Source: Saezia sanguinis
Lineage (GTDB): Bacteria > Pseudomonadota > Gammaproteobacteria > Burkholderiales > Burkholderiaceae_C
Direction: 5' to 3'
NCBI RefSeq assembly: GCF_003991585.1
Contig: NZ_PQSP01000001.1
Coordinates: forward strand, 845,345 to 909,344
Length of the DNA: 64,000 nt
Shown: positions 9,701 through 18,216 of the stretch, in pieces
Layout: the number at the start of each line of letters is the position of its first letter
How positions within the stretch are numbered: the stretch's first letter is position 1
Position numbers and translations under genes: made by a program
Notes under the pieces: model-generated
Databases searched by the model: none
Told to the model about the DNA's origin: nothing
What the model saw: the letters and a program-made list of their open reading frames with translations, nothing else

Positions 9701-12464
9701 GCAGCCCGGTGGTTGGCTCGTCAAACAAAAACAGCGTCCCTTTTTTAGCCAGCTTTTGTGCCGTGGCACTGCGCGAGCTGAGCTTGCCCGATGTTGCCTG
9801 CGCCAAAAAACCGGCCAGTTTCAAACGCTGTGCCTCACCACCCGACAGTGTTGGTACCGGCTGTCCCAGCTTAACGTATTCCAGCCCGACATCGACAATC
9901 GGCTGTAACACGCGGCCGACTTCTGCATCCTGCGCAAACACCTGCGAAGCCTCACTCACCGTCAGGTCCAGCACATCAGCCACCGTGTAATCACGGCCAC
10001 CCCGCATCAGGGTCACTTCCAGCACCTCCGGCCGGTAACGCTTGCCGTCACAGTCTGGGCAGCGCAAATACACATCGCTCAGAAACTGCATTTCCACATG
10101 CTCAAAACCTGAGCCGCCGCAGGTGGGGCAGCGGCCATCGCCGCTGTTAAAGCTGAACTTGGACGCCGTATAACCGCGCTCACGCGCCAGAGGCGTCTGG
10201 GCAAACAAGGAACGAATGGCATCCCATGCCCCGACATAACTGGCCGGATTGCTGCGTGCCGTCTTGCCGATAGGAGACTGGTCCACAAAAACCGCATCGG
10301 CCAGCCAGTCTGCGCCCAGCAACTGGTCATGCACACCTGGGGTTTCCGTCGCTTTCCCCAGGCCGCGGCACAGCGCCGGATACAGCACATCCTGAATCAA
10401 TGTGGATTTGCCGGAACCCGAAACGCCGGTCACCGTAGCCAGACAATGCAGTGGAAACTCCACATCAATGTCTTTCAGGTTATGCTCGCGCGCACCCTGC
10501 AAAATCAGGCGGGGCGTTCCTTCTGTCACCAGGCGTCTGACACCCACCCCAATATGCTTTCGCCCCCCCAGATAAACACCGGTCAGCGTATCGGCCTTGC
10601 GTAACGCTTTGGGGGTACCATCAAATACAATCTGACCACCGTTTTCTCCCGGCCCCGGGCCCATATCCAGCACCCGATCAGCCGCCAGCATCACGGCCGG
10701 GTCATGTTCCACCACCACCAGCGTATTGCCTGCATTGCGCAAACGGTGCATGGCTTCAATGATGCGGTTCATATCACGCGGGTGCAGGCCAATGCTGGGC
10801 TCGTCCAGCACAAACAGCGTATTAACCAGTGAAGTGCCCAGCGCGGTCGTCAGGTTGATACGCTGCACCTCGCCGCCCGAGAGTGTCCGGCTTTGCCGGT
10901 CCAGCGTCAGATAACCAATGCCCACATCGCACAGATATTGCAACCGTGTACGGATTTCATCGTACAGCAGTTGCAACGGGTCTTTCTCTGTATCCGTTGC
11001 CTGCTGCTTTTTTAAAACGGGAAACGCCAGATTGATAAAGCGGTACAGCCGCTCTATCGGCAGCAGCATCAGGTCATGCAAAGATAACCCCGGCAATGCC
11101 TCAAGCTGCTTATAGTTCCATTGCACACCTGCGGGCATAAACCGTTTTTCCGGTGCCAGCACGGCATCTGCCTGCTCTTTGCTGCCCACACGCCACAACA
11201 GCGCTTCCGTTTTCAGGCGCGCGCCCAGACACACCGGACAGGTGGTATAACTGCGGTACTTGGAAAGCAGCACACGGATGTGCATTTTGTATGACTTACT
11301 TTCCAGATATTCAAAAAACCGGCGGATGCCATACCACTGCTTGTTCCAGTTGCCCTCCTTGAAGTCGGGCGTGCCGTCAATCACCCACTTTTTCTGGGCA
11401 TCTGTCAACTGGCTCCAGGAAGTATCACGCGGTATGCCTGCAACCGCCGCATAGCGCAACAAATCATCCTGTATTTCAGACCACGCTGGCGTCTGAACCG
11501 GCTTGACCGCGCCGCCGCGCAAGGTCAGTTTTTCATCGGGAATCACCAGCCCCCAATCCACACCAATAACCCGCCCGAACCCACGGCACGATTCGCACGC
11601 GCCATAAGCCGAGTTGAATGAAAACAGGGATGATGTCGGCTCCGAATATGTCAGATCGCTCTCAGGGCAATGCAGCCCGCTGGAGAAACGCCAGATATCC
11701 GGCTCTTTTTCACCAGAATCATCCTCAGCATTTTCAGGCAAGGCATACACATTCAAACGGCCGCCGCGTTTCAGGCAGGTTTCAATGGCTTCAGCCACCC
11801 GTGCCGGCTCCACATTGTCTATGCGGAAACGGTCCGCCACCACATCCAACAGCTTGCGCGGACCGGTCAGTGTTGCAACCTCACGCTCAGCCTGAACGCG
11901 CGTAAACCCGCTCACTGACAGCCACTGCTCCACCTCCGCCTCGCTCACATTGGACGGCAGCTCCACCGGAAAAGTCAGTACCACACGCGGGTTTCCGGCC
12001 TGCTGCGCCCTGCGTTCCAGCTCGTGCTGAATCGACTGCACATTGTCATGTTTGACAGGTTGTGCCGTAACACGGTCAAACAAATGCGCCGCACGTGCAA
12101 ACAGCAGCTTGAAATGGTCGTTCAGCTCCGTCATGGTGCCCACTGTAGAGCGCGATGTCCGTACCGGATTGGTCTGGTCAATGGCAATGGCAGGTGGCAC
12201 ACCCTCTACCGCATCCACCGCAGGCCTGTCCATACGGTCCAGAAACTGGCGCGCATAGGCACTGAATGTTTCCACATAGCGACGTTGCCCTTCCGCATAC
12301 AGCGTATCAAACACCAGGCTGGACTTTCCCGAACCGCTTGGCCCGGTGACCACCGTCAGCTCCCCCGTATGAATATCAAGATCAACCCGCTTGAGGTTAT
12401 TCTGGCGTGCGCCGCGGATATGAATATCTTTTTGACTGTTGTCTTTTTTGGCTGATGTGCTCAT
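6711..12464 (-). CDS. Double-length UvrA-like excinuclease ATPase (tandem UvrA fusion)
   Basis: A 1917-residue protein, about twice the usual UvrA (about 940). It carries four ABC ATPase cassettes with P-loops at residues about 41, 680, 1061 and 1605, each paired with an LSGGE signature (LSGGEVQRINL, LSGGEAQRLKL, LSGGEAQRIRL, LSGGEAQRIKL). CxxC zinc motifs occur in both halves (CPTCGGSG and CPGCDGQG regions). Each half therefore contains a full UvrA-type pair of cassettes. UvrA recognises damaged DNA and loads UvrB in nucleotide excision repair; UvrA dimerises, so this protein could act as a covalent dimer. Very long UvrA proteins of this kind are known in Burkholderiales beside a normal uvrA; no second copy is in the window. 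No clear LexA box was seen upstream. Confidence 0.9.
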   Translation of the reverse strand: MSTSAKKDNSQKDIHIRGARQNNLKRVDLDIHTGELTVVTGPSGSGKSSLVFDTLYAEGQRRYVETFSAYARQFLDRMDRPAVDAVEGVPPAIAIDQTNPVRTSRSTVGTMTELNDHFKLLFARAAHLFDRVTAQPVKHDNVQSIQHELERRAQQAGNPRVVLTFPVELPSNVSEAEVEQWLSVSGFTRVQAEREVATLTGPRKLLDVVADRFRIDNVEPARVAEAIETCLKRGGRLNVYALPENAEDDSGEKEPDIWRFSSGLHCPESDLTYSEPTSSLFSFNSAYGACESCRGFGRVIGVDWGLVIPDEKLTLRGGAVKPVQTPAWSEIQDDLLRYAAVAGIPRDTSWSQLTDAQKKWVIDGTPDFKEGNWNKQWYGIRRFFEYLESKSYKMHIRVLLSKYRSYTTCPVCLGARLKTEALLWRVGSKEQADAVLAPEKRFMPAGVQWNYKQLEALPGLSLHDLMLLPIERLYRFINLAFPVLKKQQATDTEKDPLQLLYDEIRTRLQYLCDVGIGYLTLDRQSRTLSGGEVQRINLTTALGTSLVNTLFVLDEPSIGLHPRDMNRIIEAMHRLRNAGNTLVVVEHDPAVMLAADRVLDMGPGPGENGGQIVFDGTPKALRKADTLTGVYLGGRKHIGVGVRRLVTEGTPRLILQGAREHNLKDIDVEFPLHCLATVTGVSGSGKSTLIQDVLYPALCRGLGKATETPGVHDQLLGADWLADAVFVDQSPIGKTARSNPASYVGAWDAIRSLFAQTPLARERGYTASKFSFNSGDGRCPTCGGSGFEHVEMQFLSDVYLRCPDCDGKRYRPEVLEVTLMRGGRDYTVADVLDLTVSEASQVFAQDAEVGRVLQPIVDVGLEYVKLGQPVPTLSGGEAQRLKLAGFLAQATSGKLSSRSATAQKLAKKGTLFLFDEPTTGLHFDDIAKLMRAFRKLLDAGHSIILIEHNLDVIRASDWLIDLGPEGGDAGGQVVCTGTPEAVKACRDSYTGQALKTYEQALGSGDMHVAEGQVAKYLLTLEDQKQAHAAAHNEIEVVNAREHNLKSLSVDIPRGVFNVITGVSGSGKSTLAFDIVFGEGQRRYLESLNAYARSIVQPAGRAEVDAVYGIPPTVAIEQRLSRGGQKSTVGTATEVWHYLRLLYVKLGVQHCIHDDTAVEPQTAEKIAAQLLTRYRGQHIGLLSPLVMNRKGVYTDLADWAKNQGYTHLRVDGEFLPTAKFPRLDRYKEHTLELPVADVHVKPQNETYLRDALRKTLEHGKGIAHVLDDLTGLQQAMRDGSSTARIGHVHVFSTKRACPVCGTSYPELDPRLFSYNSKHGWCPDCVGTGLRLNKDQRKAYDDSIVAQDDNRGRERSFAEPEVDGVGDEVCPSCHGTRLNVQARNVLFAGVTITELAQLSVTDMRNWVQALQLHGRDAEIARDLLPEIESRLDFLEEVGLGYLTLDRGAPTLSGGEAQRIRLAAQLGSNLQGVCYVLDEPTIGLHPRDNRILLKALHSLSDKGNTLMVVEHDEETIRAADHIIDIGPGAGTRGGRVIAQGSMADLAAQPDSVTGRYLAHPLKHPMHERRQVNAQTLESESVYLRDAMMHNLGHVDIAVPLKRLVAITGVSGSGKSTLARDVLLSNLHMAVNSKGKPHWQHCQGIDHYERVDRVLEVDQTPIGKTPRSCPATYIGFWDTVRKLFADTLEAKARGYGPGRFSFNTGEGRCPGCDGQGMRTIEMNFLPDVKVPCEICHGVRFNPETLAVTWRGKNIGEVLQMEVDEAVAFFASMPAISHPLQLLKDVGLGYLTLGQPSPTLSGGEAQRIKLVTELSKVRDDVTRRGNRTPHTVYVLDEPTVGLHMADIEKLIHVLHRLTDAGHTVLVIEHDLDVVAEADWVIDMGPEGGSGGGLVVATGTPEQVMATKDSHTGEALKTVLRRR

Positions 12465-12685
12465 ACAAGGCTTTAGAAATACATATACTGGTCAGGCTGA
12501 ATATTGTAGGACTATCTGGATAAATTTACAGCACTTGTCTGCAACGACCACAATGCGCTCATGAAGTGCCCAATCATGCGAAAGTCACAAATCCTGACAG
12601 GTAAAAATACAAAATCAACTGTGTTAGTATTTATGTTTGGTCCAACCATTGCGCACATACGTCCATACACACACCTACCGGCCAT

Positions 12686-13264
12686 ATGACCCTGCTACTG
12701 AATATTCTCGCCTTTTTACTGAATGTCGTTTTTGACCTGTTTGCCATCCTGTGCCTGCTGCGCCTGTATATGCAGTTGGTCAAAGCATCCTTCATGAACC
12801 CTGTCGGGCAGGGCATTATCAGGCTGACCAACTGGCTAGTACTCCCACTGCAACGCATTCTGCCCCGTATACAGCGTTTTGATCTCTCTTCCTTTCTGGC
12901 AGCCTATTTATGCAGCCTGCTGCATTTCCTGATTCTCTGGACTGCCATTTACCTCTCACAGGATACAGCCGCTGTTGCCATTTCCAGCCCATTGCACGGT
13001 ATTTTCCTGCTTTTGTTCTTTGCACTGCTCAACGTCATCAAGCTCATGCTGTACCTGCTCAGCCTGATTGTTTTGCTCAACGCCATCCTGTCCTGGCTGC
13101 AGCCAAATCACCCCTTTTACGGGCTGACACAACAATTGAGCGCCCCTTTGGTCAATCCGGTGCGCAAGGTCGTCCCTTCCATTGGAGGACTGGATTTAAG
13201 CCCGTTCATTGTGCTGATCATTCTGCAAGTGCTCCTGATCATTGTGAACCATTTGATGAGATGA
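12686..13264 (+). CDS. YggT family integral membrane protein
   Basis: A 192-residue membrane protein with two YggT domains, each with two hydrophobic helices: residues about 1-95 and 100-192. Characteristic stretches are LLRLYMQLVKASFMNPVGQ and, in the second repeat, ILSWLQPNHPFYGLTQQLSAPLVNPVRKVVPSIGGLDLSPF. YggT proteins are widespread in bacteria with no firmly assigned function; links to cell division, cofactor-F0 ATP synthase assembly (plant homologues) and osmotic response have been suggested. It is divergent from uvrA and ends at a strong terminator. Confidence 0.9.
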   Translation: MTLLLNILAFLLNVVFDLFAILCLLRLYMQLVKASFMNPVGQGIIRLTNWLVLPLQRILPRIQRFDLSSFLAAYLCSLLHFLILWTAIYLSQDTAAVAISSPLHGIFLLLFFALLNVIKLMLYLLSLIVLLNAILSWLQPNHPFYGLTQQLSAPLVNPVRKVVPSIGGLDLSPFIVLIILQVLLIIVNHLMR

Positions 13265-13283
13265 TCTATTTCCCATCTCCATA

Positions 13284-13309
13284 AAAAAGGACCCTGAAGG
13301 GTCCTTTTT
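13284..13309. terminator. bidirectional rho-independent terminator
   Basis: A perfect 11-base inverted repeat (13284-13294 with 13299-13309, loop TGAA) flanked by A and T runs lies between converging yggT and accD and can stop transcription from both sides. Confidence 0.92.
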
Positions 13310-13341
13310 AACAATGACTTAAACTCTGAATCCAGATCAGA

Positions 13342-14214
13342 TCACGCCGCCGCTTCCGCCGGTATTTTCTGCAGCATCGTCAACAGGCTGGCAATCGTAT
13401 CGCGTAACTGGCGACGATCACAAATCATATCAATCGCGCCCTTGTCCAGCAGAAACTCTGCACGCTGAAACCCTTCCGGCAGTTTTTCACGCACCGTGTT
13501 TTCAATCACACGCGGTCCGGCAAAACCAATCAATGCGCCCGGCTCGGCAATCACCACATCACCCACAAATGCAAAGCTGGCCGAAACACCGCCCATGGTC
13601 GGGTCGGTCAGCACACTGATATAAGGCAGCCCGAGCTTACCCAGTTGCGTCAGCGCTGCATTGGTCTTAGCCATCTGCATCAGGCTTAACAGGCCCTCCT
13701 GCATACGTGCGCCACCTGTTGCAGAAAAACTGATGAACGGTACTTTTTGCTCAACGGCTGCGTGCACGCCTTCTACAAAGCGCTCACCCACCACCGAACC
13801 CATAGAACCGCCCATGAAGTCAAACTCAAAGCATGCAACCACCGCAGGCAGGCTTTTAATGCTGCCACGCATCACCACCAGTGCATCCGTTTCACCTGTG
13901 CTTTCAGTCGCTGCTTTCAGGCGGTCCGGGTACTTCTTGGTATCTTTGAACTTCAGGGCATCCATCGGCAAAATGCTCTGCCCGATCTCAACCCGCCCAT
14001 CGGCATCCAGCATGGCATCCAGCCGTGCCCTGGAACCCATGCGCTGGTGATGCCCGCACTGCGGGCATACATTCAGGTTTTTCTCCAGATCACTGCGATA
14101 CAGTACCGTTTCGCATTTAGGGCATTTGAACCAGAGTCCTTCCGGAATGGATCGCCTGTCCTCTGGAGAGGTTTGCAGAATTTTGGGAGGCAATATTTTA
14201 TCTAACCAGCTCAT
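13342..14214 (-). CDS. accD: Acetyl-CoA carboxylase carboxyltransferase subunit beta
   Basis: AccD forms, with AccA, the carboxyltransferase that moves the carboxyl group from carboxybiotin to acetyl-CoA, the first committed step of fatty acid synthesis. The 290-residue protein has the N-terminal four-cysteine zinc ribbon (C31, C34, C50, C53) and the crotonase-like domain with [22 protein letters not shown] and [13 protein letters not shown] chose the ATG at 14214, which has AGAGG upstream, over a TTG one codon earlier. It is the last gene of the trpB-trpA-accD run, 45 bases after trpA, a conserved Burkholderiales order in which folC often follows; here it is replaced by the yggT terminator. 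Confidence 0.97.
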   Translation of the reverse strand: MSWLDKILPPKILQTSPEDRRSIPEGLWFKCPKCETVLYRSDLEKNLNVCPQCGHHQRMGSRARLDAMLDADGRVEIGQSILPMDALKFKDTKKYPDRLKAATESTGETDALVVMRGSIKSLPAVVACFEFDFMGGSMGSVVGERFVEGVHAAVEQKVPFISFSATGGARMQEGLLSLMQMAKTNAALTQLGKLGLPYISVLTDPTMGGVSASFAFVGDVVIAEPGALIGFAGPRVIENTVREKLPEGFQRAEFLLDKGAIDMICDRRQLRDTIASLLTMLQKIPAEAAA

Positions 14215-14259
14215 CAATCAACCTCTTTCAGTGTGACTACTACGGTATGTATGTACCTG

Positions 14260-15072
14260 TTATTTTGAATCCAGAGCCTGGCGCAGTTCCGCTATAAAAG
14301 CCTGGGCAACTGGCAGCACCTGATCTCGCGGCTGTTTTTCAATCAGCTCAATCAGGCGTGAACCTACCACCGCACCATCAGAAACTGCTGCAACGGCTTT
14401 TGCACTGGCTGCGTCACGGATGCCAAACCCCACGCAGACCGGTGCATGCACATGTTCTCTGATACGGGGCATGAACGCCGAAACCGAATCCGTATTCAGA
14501 CTGGCGGCCCCGGTCACCCCTTTCAGAGAGACATAATACACGTAACCCGATGCCAGTTTGCCCACCTGCGCAATACGCTCCTCTGTCGAGGTGGGGGCAA
14601 GCAGAAAAATCTGGTCCAGACCGTGCAATTTTAACTGTTTGGCAAATTGGTGCGATTCCTCAGGCGGATAGTCAACGATCAGCACGCCATCCACACCGAC
14701 AGCAGCAGCATCCTGCGCAAAACGGTTCTCGCCATGACGGTGGTCATAAAATTCCACCGGGTTGGCATACCCCATCAGCACCACCGGGGTCTGCTGGTCT
14801 TTTTGGCGGAAAATACGGACAATTTCCAGCACATTCGCCAGGTTCATGCCTTTGGCCAAAGCACGCTCACTGGCACGCTGAATCACCCTGCCATCGGCCA
14901 TCGGGTCGGAAAAAGGCACCCCGACCTCAATCACATCGGCACCCGCGCTGACCAGCGCGTGCATCAGATCCGGTGTGATATCGGCATAAGGATCGCCTGC
15001 CGTGATATAAGGAATCAGCGCTTTACGCCCATTGGCCTGCAATTGCTTAAAAGCATTAGCTATACGACTCAT
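14260..15072 (-). CDS. trpA: Tryptophan synthase alpha chain
   Basis: Cleaves indole-3-glycerol phosphate to indole and glyceraldehyde-3-phosphate; indole is channelled to TrpB. The 270-residue TIM barrel retains the catalytic Glu49 ([12 protein letters not shown]) and Asp60 (MADG) at the same numbers as in enteric TrpA, plus the phosphate-binding loops GVTGAA and VGFGI. GAAAGG lies upstream of the ATG. It is 13 bases downstream of trpB in the same operon. Confidence 0.97.
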   Translation of the reverse strand: MSRIANAFKQLQANGRKALIPYITAGDPYADITPDLMHALVSAGADVIEVGVPFSDPMADGRVIQRASERALAKGMNLANVLEIVRIFRQKDQQTPVVLMGYANPVEFYDHRHGENRFAQDAAAVGVDGVLIVDYPPEESHQFAKQLKLHGLDQIFLLAPTSTEERIAQVGKLASGYVYYVSLKGVTGAASLNTDSVSAFMPRIREHVHAPVCVGFGIRDAASAKAVAAVSDGAVVGSRLIELIEKQPRDQVLPVAQAFIAELRQALDSK

Positions 15073-15085
15073 GATGTGTATCCTT

Positions 15086-16288
15086 TCAGGCCAGTTGCAT
15101 ACCCGCGCGCTCGGCCACGGTATGGATGTCTTTATCGCCTCGTCCTGAAAGGTTCACCAGCAGAATCTGGTCGGAACGCATGGCAGGTGCTATTTTCATC
15201 GCCTGTGCCACCGCGTGACTGGATTCCAGCGCCGGAATGATGCCTTCTGTGCGGCACAGATAATGGAACGCATGCAGCGCCTCTTCATCGGTAATGCTGA
15301 CATAGTTAGCACGACCGCTGTCTTTCAGCCATGCATGTTCCGGCCCGACACCTGGATAATCCAGCCCGGCACTCACCGAGTGCGCCTCAATGATCTGCCC
15401 GTTTTCATCCTGCAGCAGGTAAGTCCGGTTGCCATGCAGCACACCCGGAACACCCAGCGTCAAAGAAGCCGCATGACGGCCGGTTTCGAGTCCGTCTCCG
15501 GCGGCCTCCACCCCCAACAGACGCACATTTTCGTACGGAATATAGGGATAAAAAATGCCCATTGCATTGCTGCCACCGCCAACCGCGGCAATCACCACAT
15601 CCGGCTGCCGGCCAGCATATTCGGGCATCTGTTGCAGGCACTCATCTCCGATCACACGCTGAAAATCCCGCACCAGCATGGGATAAGGGTGTGGTCCGGC
15701 AACCGTACCGATGATGTAAAACGTATCCTCTACATTCGACATCCAGTCGCGCATCGCCTCGTTCAGCGCATCTTTCAGGGTTTTGCTGCCGGATTCCACA
15801 GGAACCACTTCCGCCCCCAGTAGTTTCATGCGGTACACATTGGCAGCCTGGCGCTTGATATCCTCCGAGCCCATGTAGACAATACACTGCTGTTCAAATC
15901 GCGCGGCAATCGTGGCTGTTGCCACCCCATGCTGCCCGGCGCCGGTTTCAGCAATGATTCGCGGTTTGCCCATACGGCGAGCCAGCAGCGCCTGGCCAAT
16001 GACATTGTTAACCTTGTGCGCGCCTGTGTGGTTGAGATCTTCGCGTTTTAAATAGATCTGCGCACCACCAAGCTCGCGGCTCATGCGCTTAGCGTGGTAT
16101 ACCGGCGTAGGTCGGCCTACATAATGAAGCAGTTCATCATGGTATTCCGCCAGAAAATCCGGATCATTTTTATAACGAGTATAGGCAGCAGTCAACTCAT
16201 CAAGCGCGTGGCGCAAAGTTTCAGCCGCAAAAACGCCCCCATAGGGGCCAAAATGCCCGTTAGCATCGGGCAGTTCATAAGCTTTCAT
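15086..16288 (-). CDS. trpB: Tryptophan synthase beta chain
   Basis: Joins indole with serine to make tryptophan using pyridoxal phosphate. The 400-residue protein has the PLP-binding lysine in HTGAHKVNN (K92), the glycine-rich phosphate loop GGGSNAMG, and the C-terminal NLSGRGDKD. This is the canonical trpB1 type that partners TrpA. It sits nine bases downstream of trpF and 13 upstream of trpA, so all three are one transcription unit. The ribosome site is weak, consistent with translational coupling to trpF. Confidence 0.98.
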   Translation of the reverse strand: MKAYELPDANGHFGPYGGVFAAETLRHALDELTAAYTRYKNDPDFLAEYHDELLHYVGRPTPVYHAKRMSRELGGAQIYLKREDLNHTGAHKVNNVIGQALLARRMGKPRIIAETGAGQHGVATATIAARFEQQCIVYMGSEDIKRQAANVYRMKLLGAEVVPVESGSKTLKDALNEAMRDWMSNVEDTFYIIGTVAGPHPYPMLVRDFQRVIGDECLQQMPEYAGRQPDVVIAAVGGGSNAMGIFYPYIPYENVRLLGVEAAGDGLETGRHAASLTLGVPGVLHGNRTYLLQDENGQIIEAHSVSAGLDYPGVGPEHAWLKDSGRANYVSITDEEALHAFHYLCRTEGIIPALESSHAVAQAMKIAPAMRSDQILLVNLSGRGDKDIHTVAERAGMQLA

Positions 16289-16297
16289 GGAAATTAT

Positions 16298-16957
16298 TCA
16301 ATTCTCGAAAAGACAGGCATCCGCTACACGGACCGACTGTACAAAATGCTGAATGGCTTTGGCATCCTTAATACCTGGAGATACCTCCACCCCGGTACAT
16401 ACATCAACAGCCCACGGCTGTACCTGCAGAATAGCCTGCTTCACATTTGCAGCATTTAATCCACCAGACAAAACGGCCTGAACGCCTATATCTTGAGGTA
16501 TAAGTGACCAATCGAACACCTTCCCAGAACCGCCATATGTTTTACTGTCAGAATCAAGCACCAGTGCCTGAGCCGAAGCATAATCTTGCGACAATTTTAC
16601 CAAATCTGTATCAGAATGTACACGAATGCCCTTCAGGAAGGGGCGCCCCCAGCTTTCACACCAATAAGGCTCCTCATCGCCATGAAACTGAAATGTCGCG
16701 TTGGGAATATTCTCCTGCACCAGCAATATTTCATGCACCTTGGCGTTCACGAACAGAACCACAGGGGTAACAAACGGCGGCAGCCGTTTTGACAGCTCCA
16801 AGGCACGCTCCACACTGATGACCCGCGGGCTTTCACGGTACAGAATGAATCCCACCGCATCAGCACCAGCCGCCACGGCTGCATCCACATCTTCTTCGCG
16901 AGTCAATCCACAAACCTTAATGCGCGTACGACGCAATCTTTTTTCTATGATGTCCAT
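16298..16957 (-). CDS. trpF: Phosphoribosylanthranilate isomerase
   Basis: Catalyses the Amadori rearrangement of phosphoribosylanthranilate in tryptophan synthesis. The 219-residue TIM barrel shows the catalytic cysteine in KVCGLT (residue about 16) and the catalytic aspartate in VDVCTGVE, plus the phosphate loop LSGGLNAANV. The start at 16957 is backed by AAAGGCGG about 10 bases upstream. It is the first gene of trpF-trpB-trpA-accD; the other trp genes are not in the window, as is usual in beta-proteobacteria where the pathway is split. Confidence 0.95.
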   Translation of the reverse strand: MDIIEKRLRRTRIKVCGLTREEDVDAAVAAGADAVGFILYRESPRVISVERALELSKRLPPFVTPVVLFVNAKVHEILLVQENIPNATFQFHGDEEPYWCESWGRPFLKGIRVHSDTDLVKLSQDYASAQALVLDSDSKTYGGSGKVFDWSLIPQDIGVQAVLSGGLNAANVKQAILQVQPWAVDVCTGVEVSPGIKDAKAIQHFVQSVRVADACLFEN

Positions 16958-17363
16958 CAGCTAAGACCGCCTTTCAGTCATTTTCGATATTTTGATATTG
17001 TCTGATAATTGAATCTGATAGCCCACACCAGCAAAAGCCAGTTTACCCGTATACGGTCGGGCTGCAAACCTTTCCAGAGCAGAAAACTCTTAATGCCTAA
17101 TCAACCGCTATTCAAACTTCCCGTCTGACCCTGCATGATATTCCCTCTCAAACAGAAACTTTTCTGATCGAACCACGCCGACAAGGCTATTTTAATCAAG
17201 CCACGGATATCTATCGCTCATGTACGTTTTGTCTATGTTACAACAAAATGAAATAACACAGCAGATCAATTTACAGTGATATCAACACTGCAACTCAGGT
17301 TATGCCTGCTGTATCAACAAAAACAGCTTTTTGGACGGCGCTGTGCATCAGCCCATCCTCAAT
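16958..17363. other. Intergenic region between trpF and truA, no gene seen
   Basis: About 405 AT-richer bases separate truA from trpF, where many relatives have the two genes adjacent. It should hold the trpF operon promoter. I found no convincing open reading frame, tRNA, attenuator hairpin series or leader peptide with Trp codons. Confidence 0.5.
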
Positions 17364-18158
17364 TTAAGGCAACCAGCTCAAAGCAGCCACCTCTTGTGGC
17401 AACCCCCATTTCGGATCGTATTGCGGCCCGGCAAAATACAAACCATCAGCAGCAAAAGTAGGCGCAGCAAACTCCCTCTTTTTACCGGCCAGTACCTTCT
17501 CAACCCATTGTGGCGCCTGGCTGCCTGTACCGACAGCAATCAGGCAGCCCATCAGGTTGCGTACCATATGATGCAGAAATGCATTGGCCTCAAACTCAAA
17601 ACGCCAGTAAGCACCGCGCTGTTCAATGTGAATTCGCCGCAAATGCTTTACAGGCGTCAGCGCCTGGCACTCGGACGAGCGGAATGCGCTGAAATCATGC
17701 TCCCCTTCCAGCAATGCAGCAGCCTCACGCATCGCATCGCCGCTTAAAGGCCGCCAGCTCCATCCGACACGCCGAGACTCGACAGAAGGCCGCACGGGAG
17801 ACTCCAGCACAATATAGACATAACGCCGCCCAATGGCACTGTTACGGGAGTGAAAACTGTCCGGCACGGTTTGGCACCACTGTACAGCAATGTCAGAAGG
17901 TAAAAAGCGGTTGGTCCCGCGCACCCAGGAAAAAGAATCTCGCTCCACTCGGGTATCAAAATGAATAACCTGATTCAGTGCATGCACACCTGCATCGGTA
18001 CGGCCAGCACACTTTGTCCTCACGGCTGCCTCATCCGGTACGGCCATGAATGACTGCAGCGCCCGCTCCAGTGTGTCCTGCACCGTGATACCGCTAGGCT
18101 GGCTCTGCCACCCCTGGTAAGCAGTCCCGGCGTAACTGATACCCATTGCAATACGCAA
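17364..18158 (-). CDS. truA: tRNA pseudouridine(38-40) synthase TruA
   Basis: Converts uridines 38-40 of the tRNA anticodon arm to pseudouridine. The catalytic aspartate is in CAGRTDAGVHA (residue about 55), and MRIAMGISYAGTAYQGWQSQ matches the family N-terminus. The start is unusual: the best choice is a TTG at 18158, with GGAG six bases upstream. Another in-frame TTG four codons earlier overlaps that ribosome site and is unlikely. It follows fimV with a strong hairpin in between, so part of its transcription probably comes from read-through. Confidence 0.92.
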   Translation of the reverse strand: MRIAMGISYAGTAYQGWQSQPSGITVQDTLERALQSFMAVPDEAAVRTKCAGRTDAGVHALNQVIHFDTRVERDSFSWVRGTNRFLPSDIAVQWCQTVPDSFHSRNSAIGRRYVYIVLESPVRPSVESRRVGWSWRPLSGDAMREAAALLEGEHDFSAFRSSECQALTPVKHLRRIHIEQRGAYWRFEFEANAFLHHMVRNLMGCLIAVGTGSQAPQWVEKVLAGKKREFAAPTFAADGLYFAGPQYDPKWGLPQEVAALSWLP

Positions 18159-18171
18159 AGTTCTCTCCAAA

Positions 18172-18193
18172 TAAAAGGGGGGCCAAGCCCCCC
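18172..18193 (-). terminator. rho-independent terminator between fimV and truA
   Basis: On the minus strand a perfect GGGGGGC/GCCCCCC stem with a three-base loop (18177-18193) is followed by TTTTATTT. It should end most fimV transcripts just before the truA ribosome binding site. Confidence 0.85.
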
Positions 18194-18216
18194 AGTTTCA
18201 AGCATATGCTTTTGAA

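Noticed and set aside
12465..12685. Possible LexA box upstream of uvrA
   Set aside because: No CTGT-N8-ACAG type site found.
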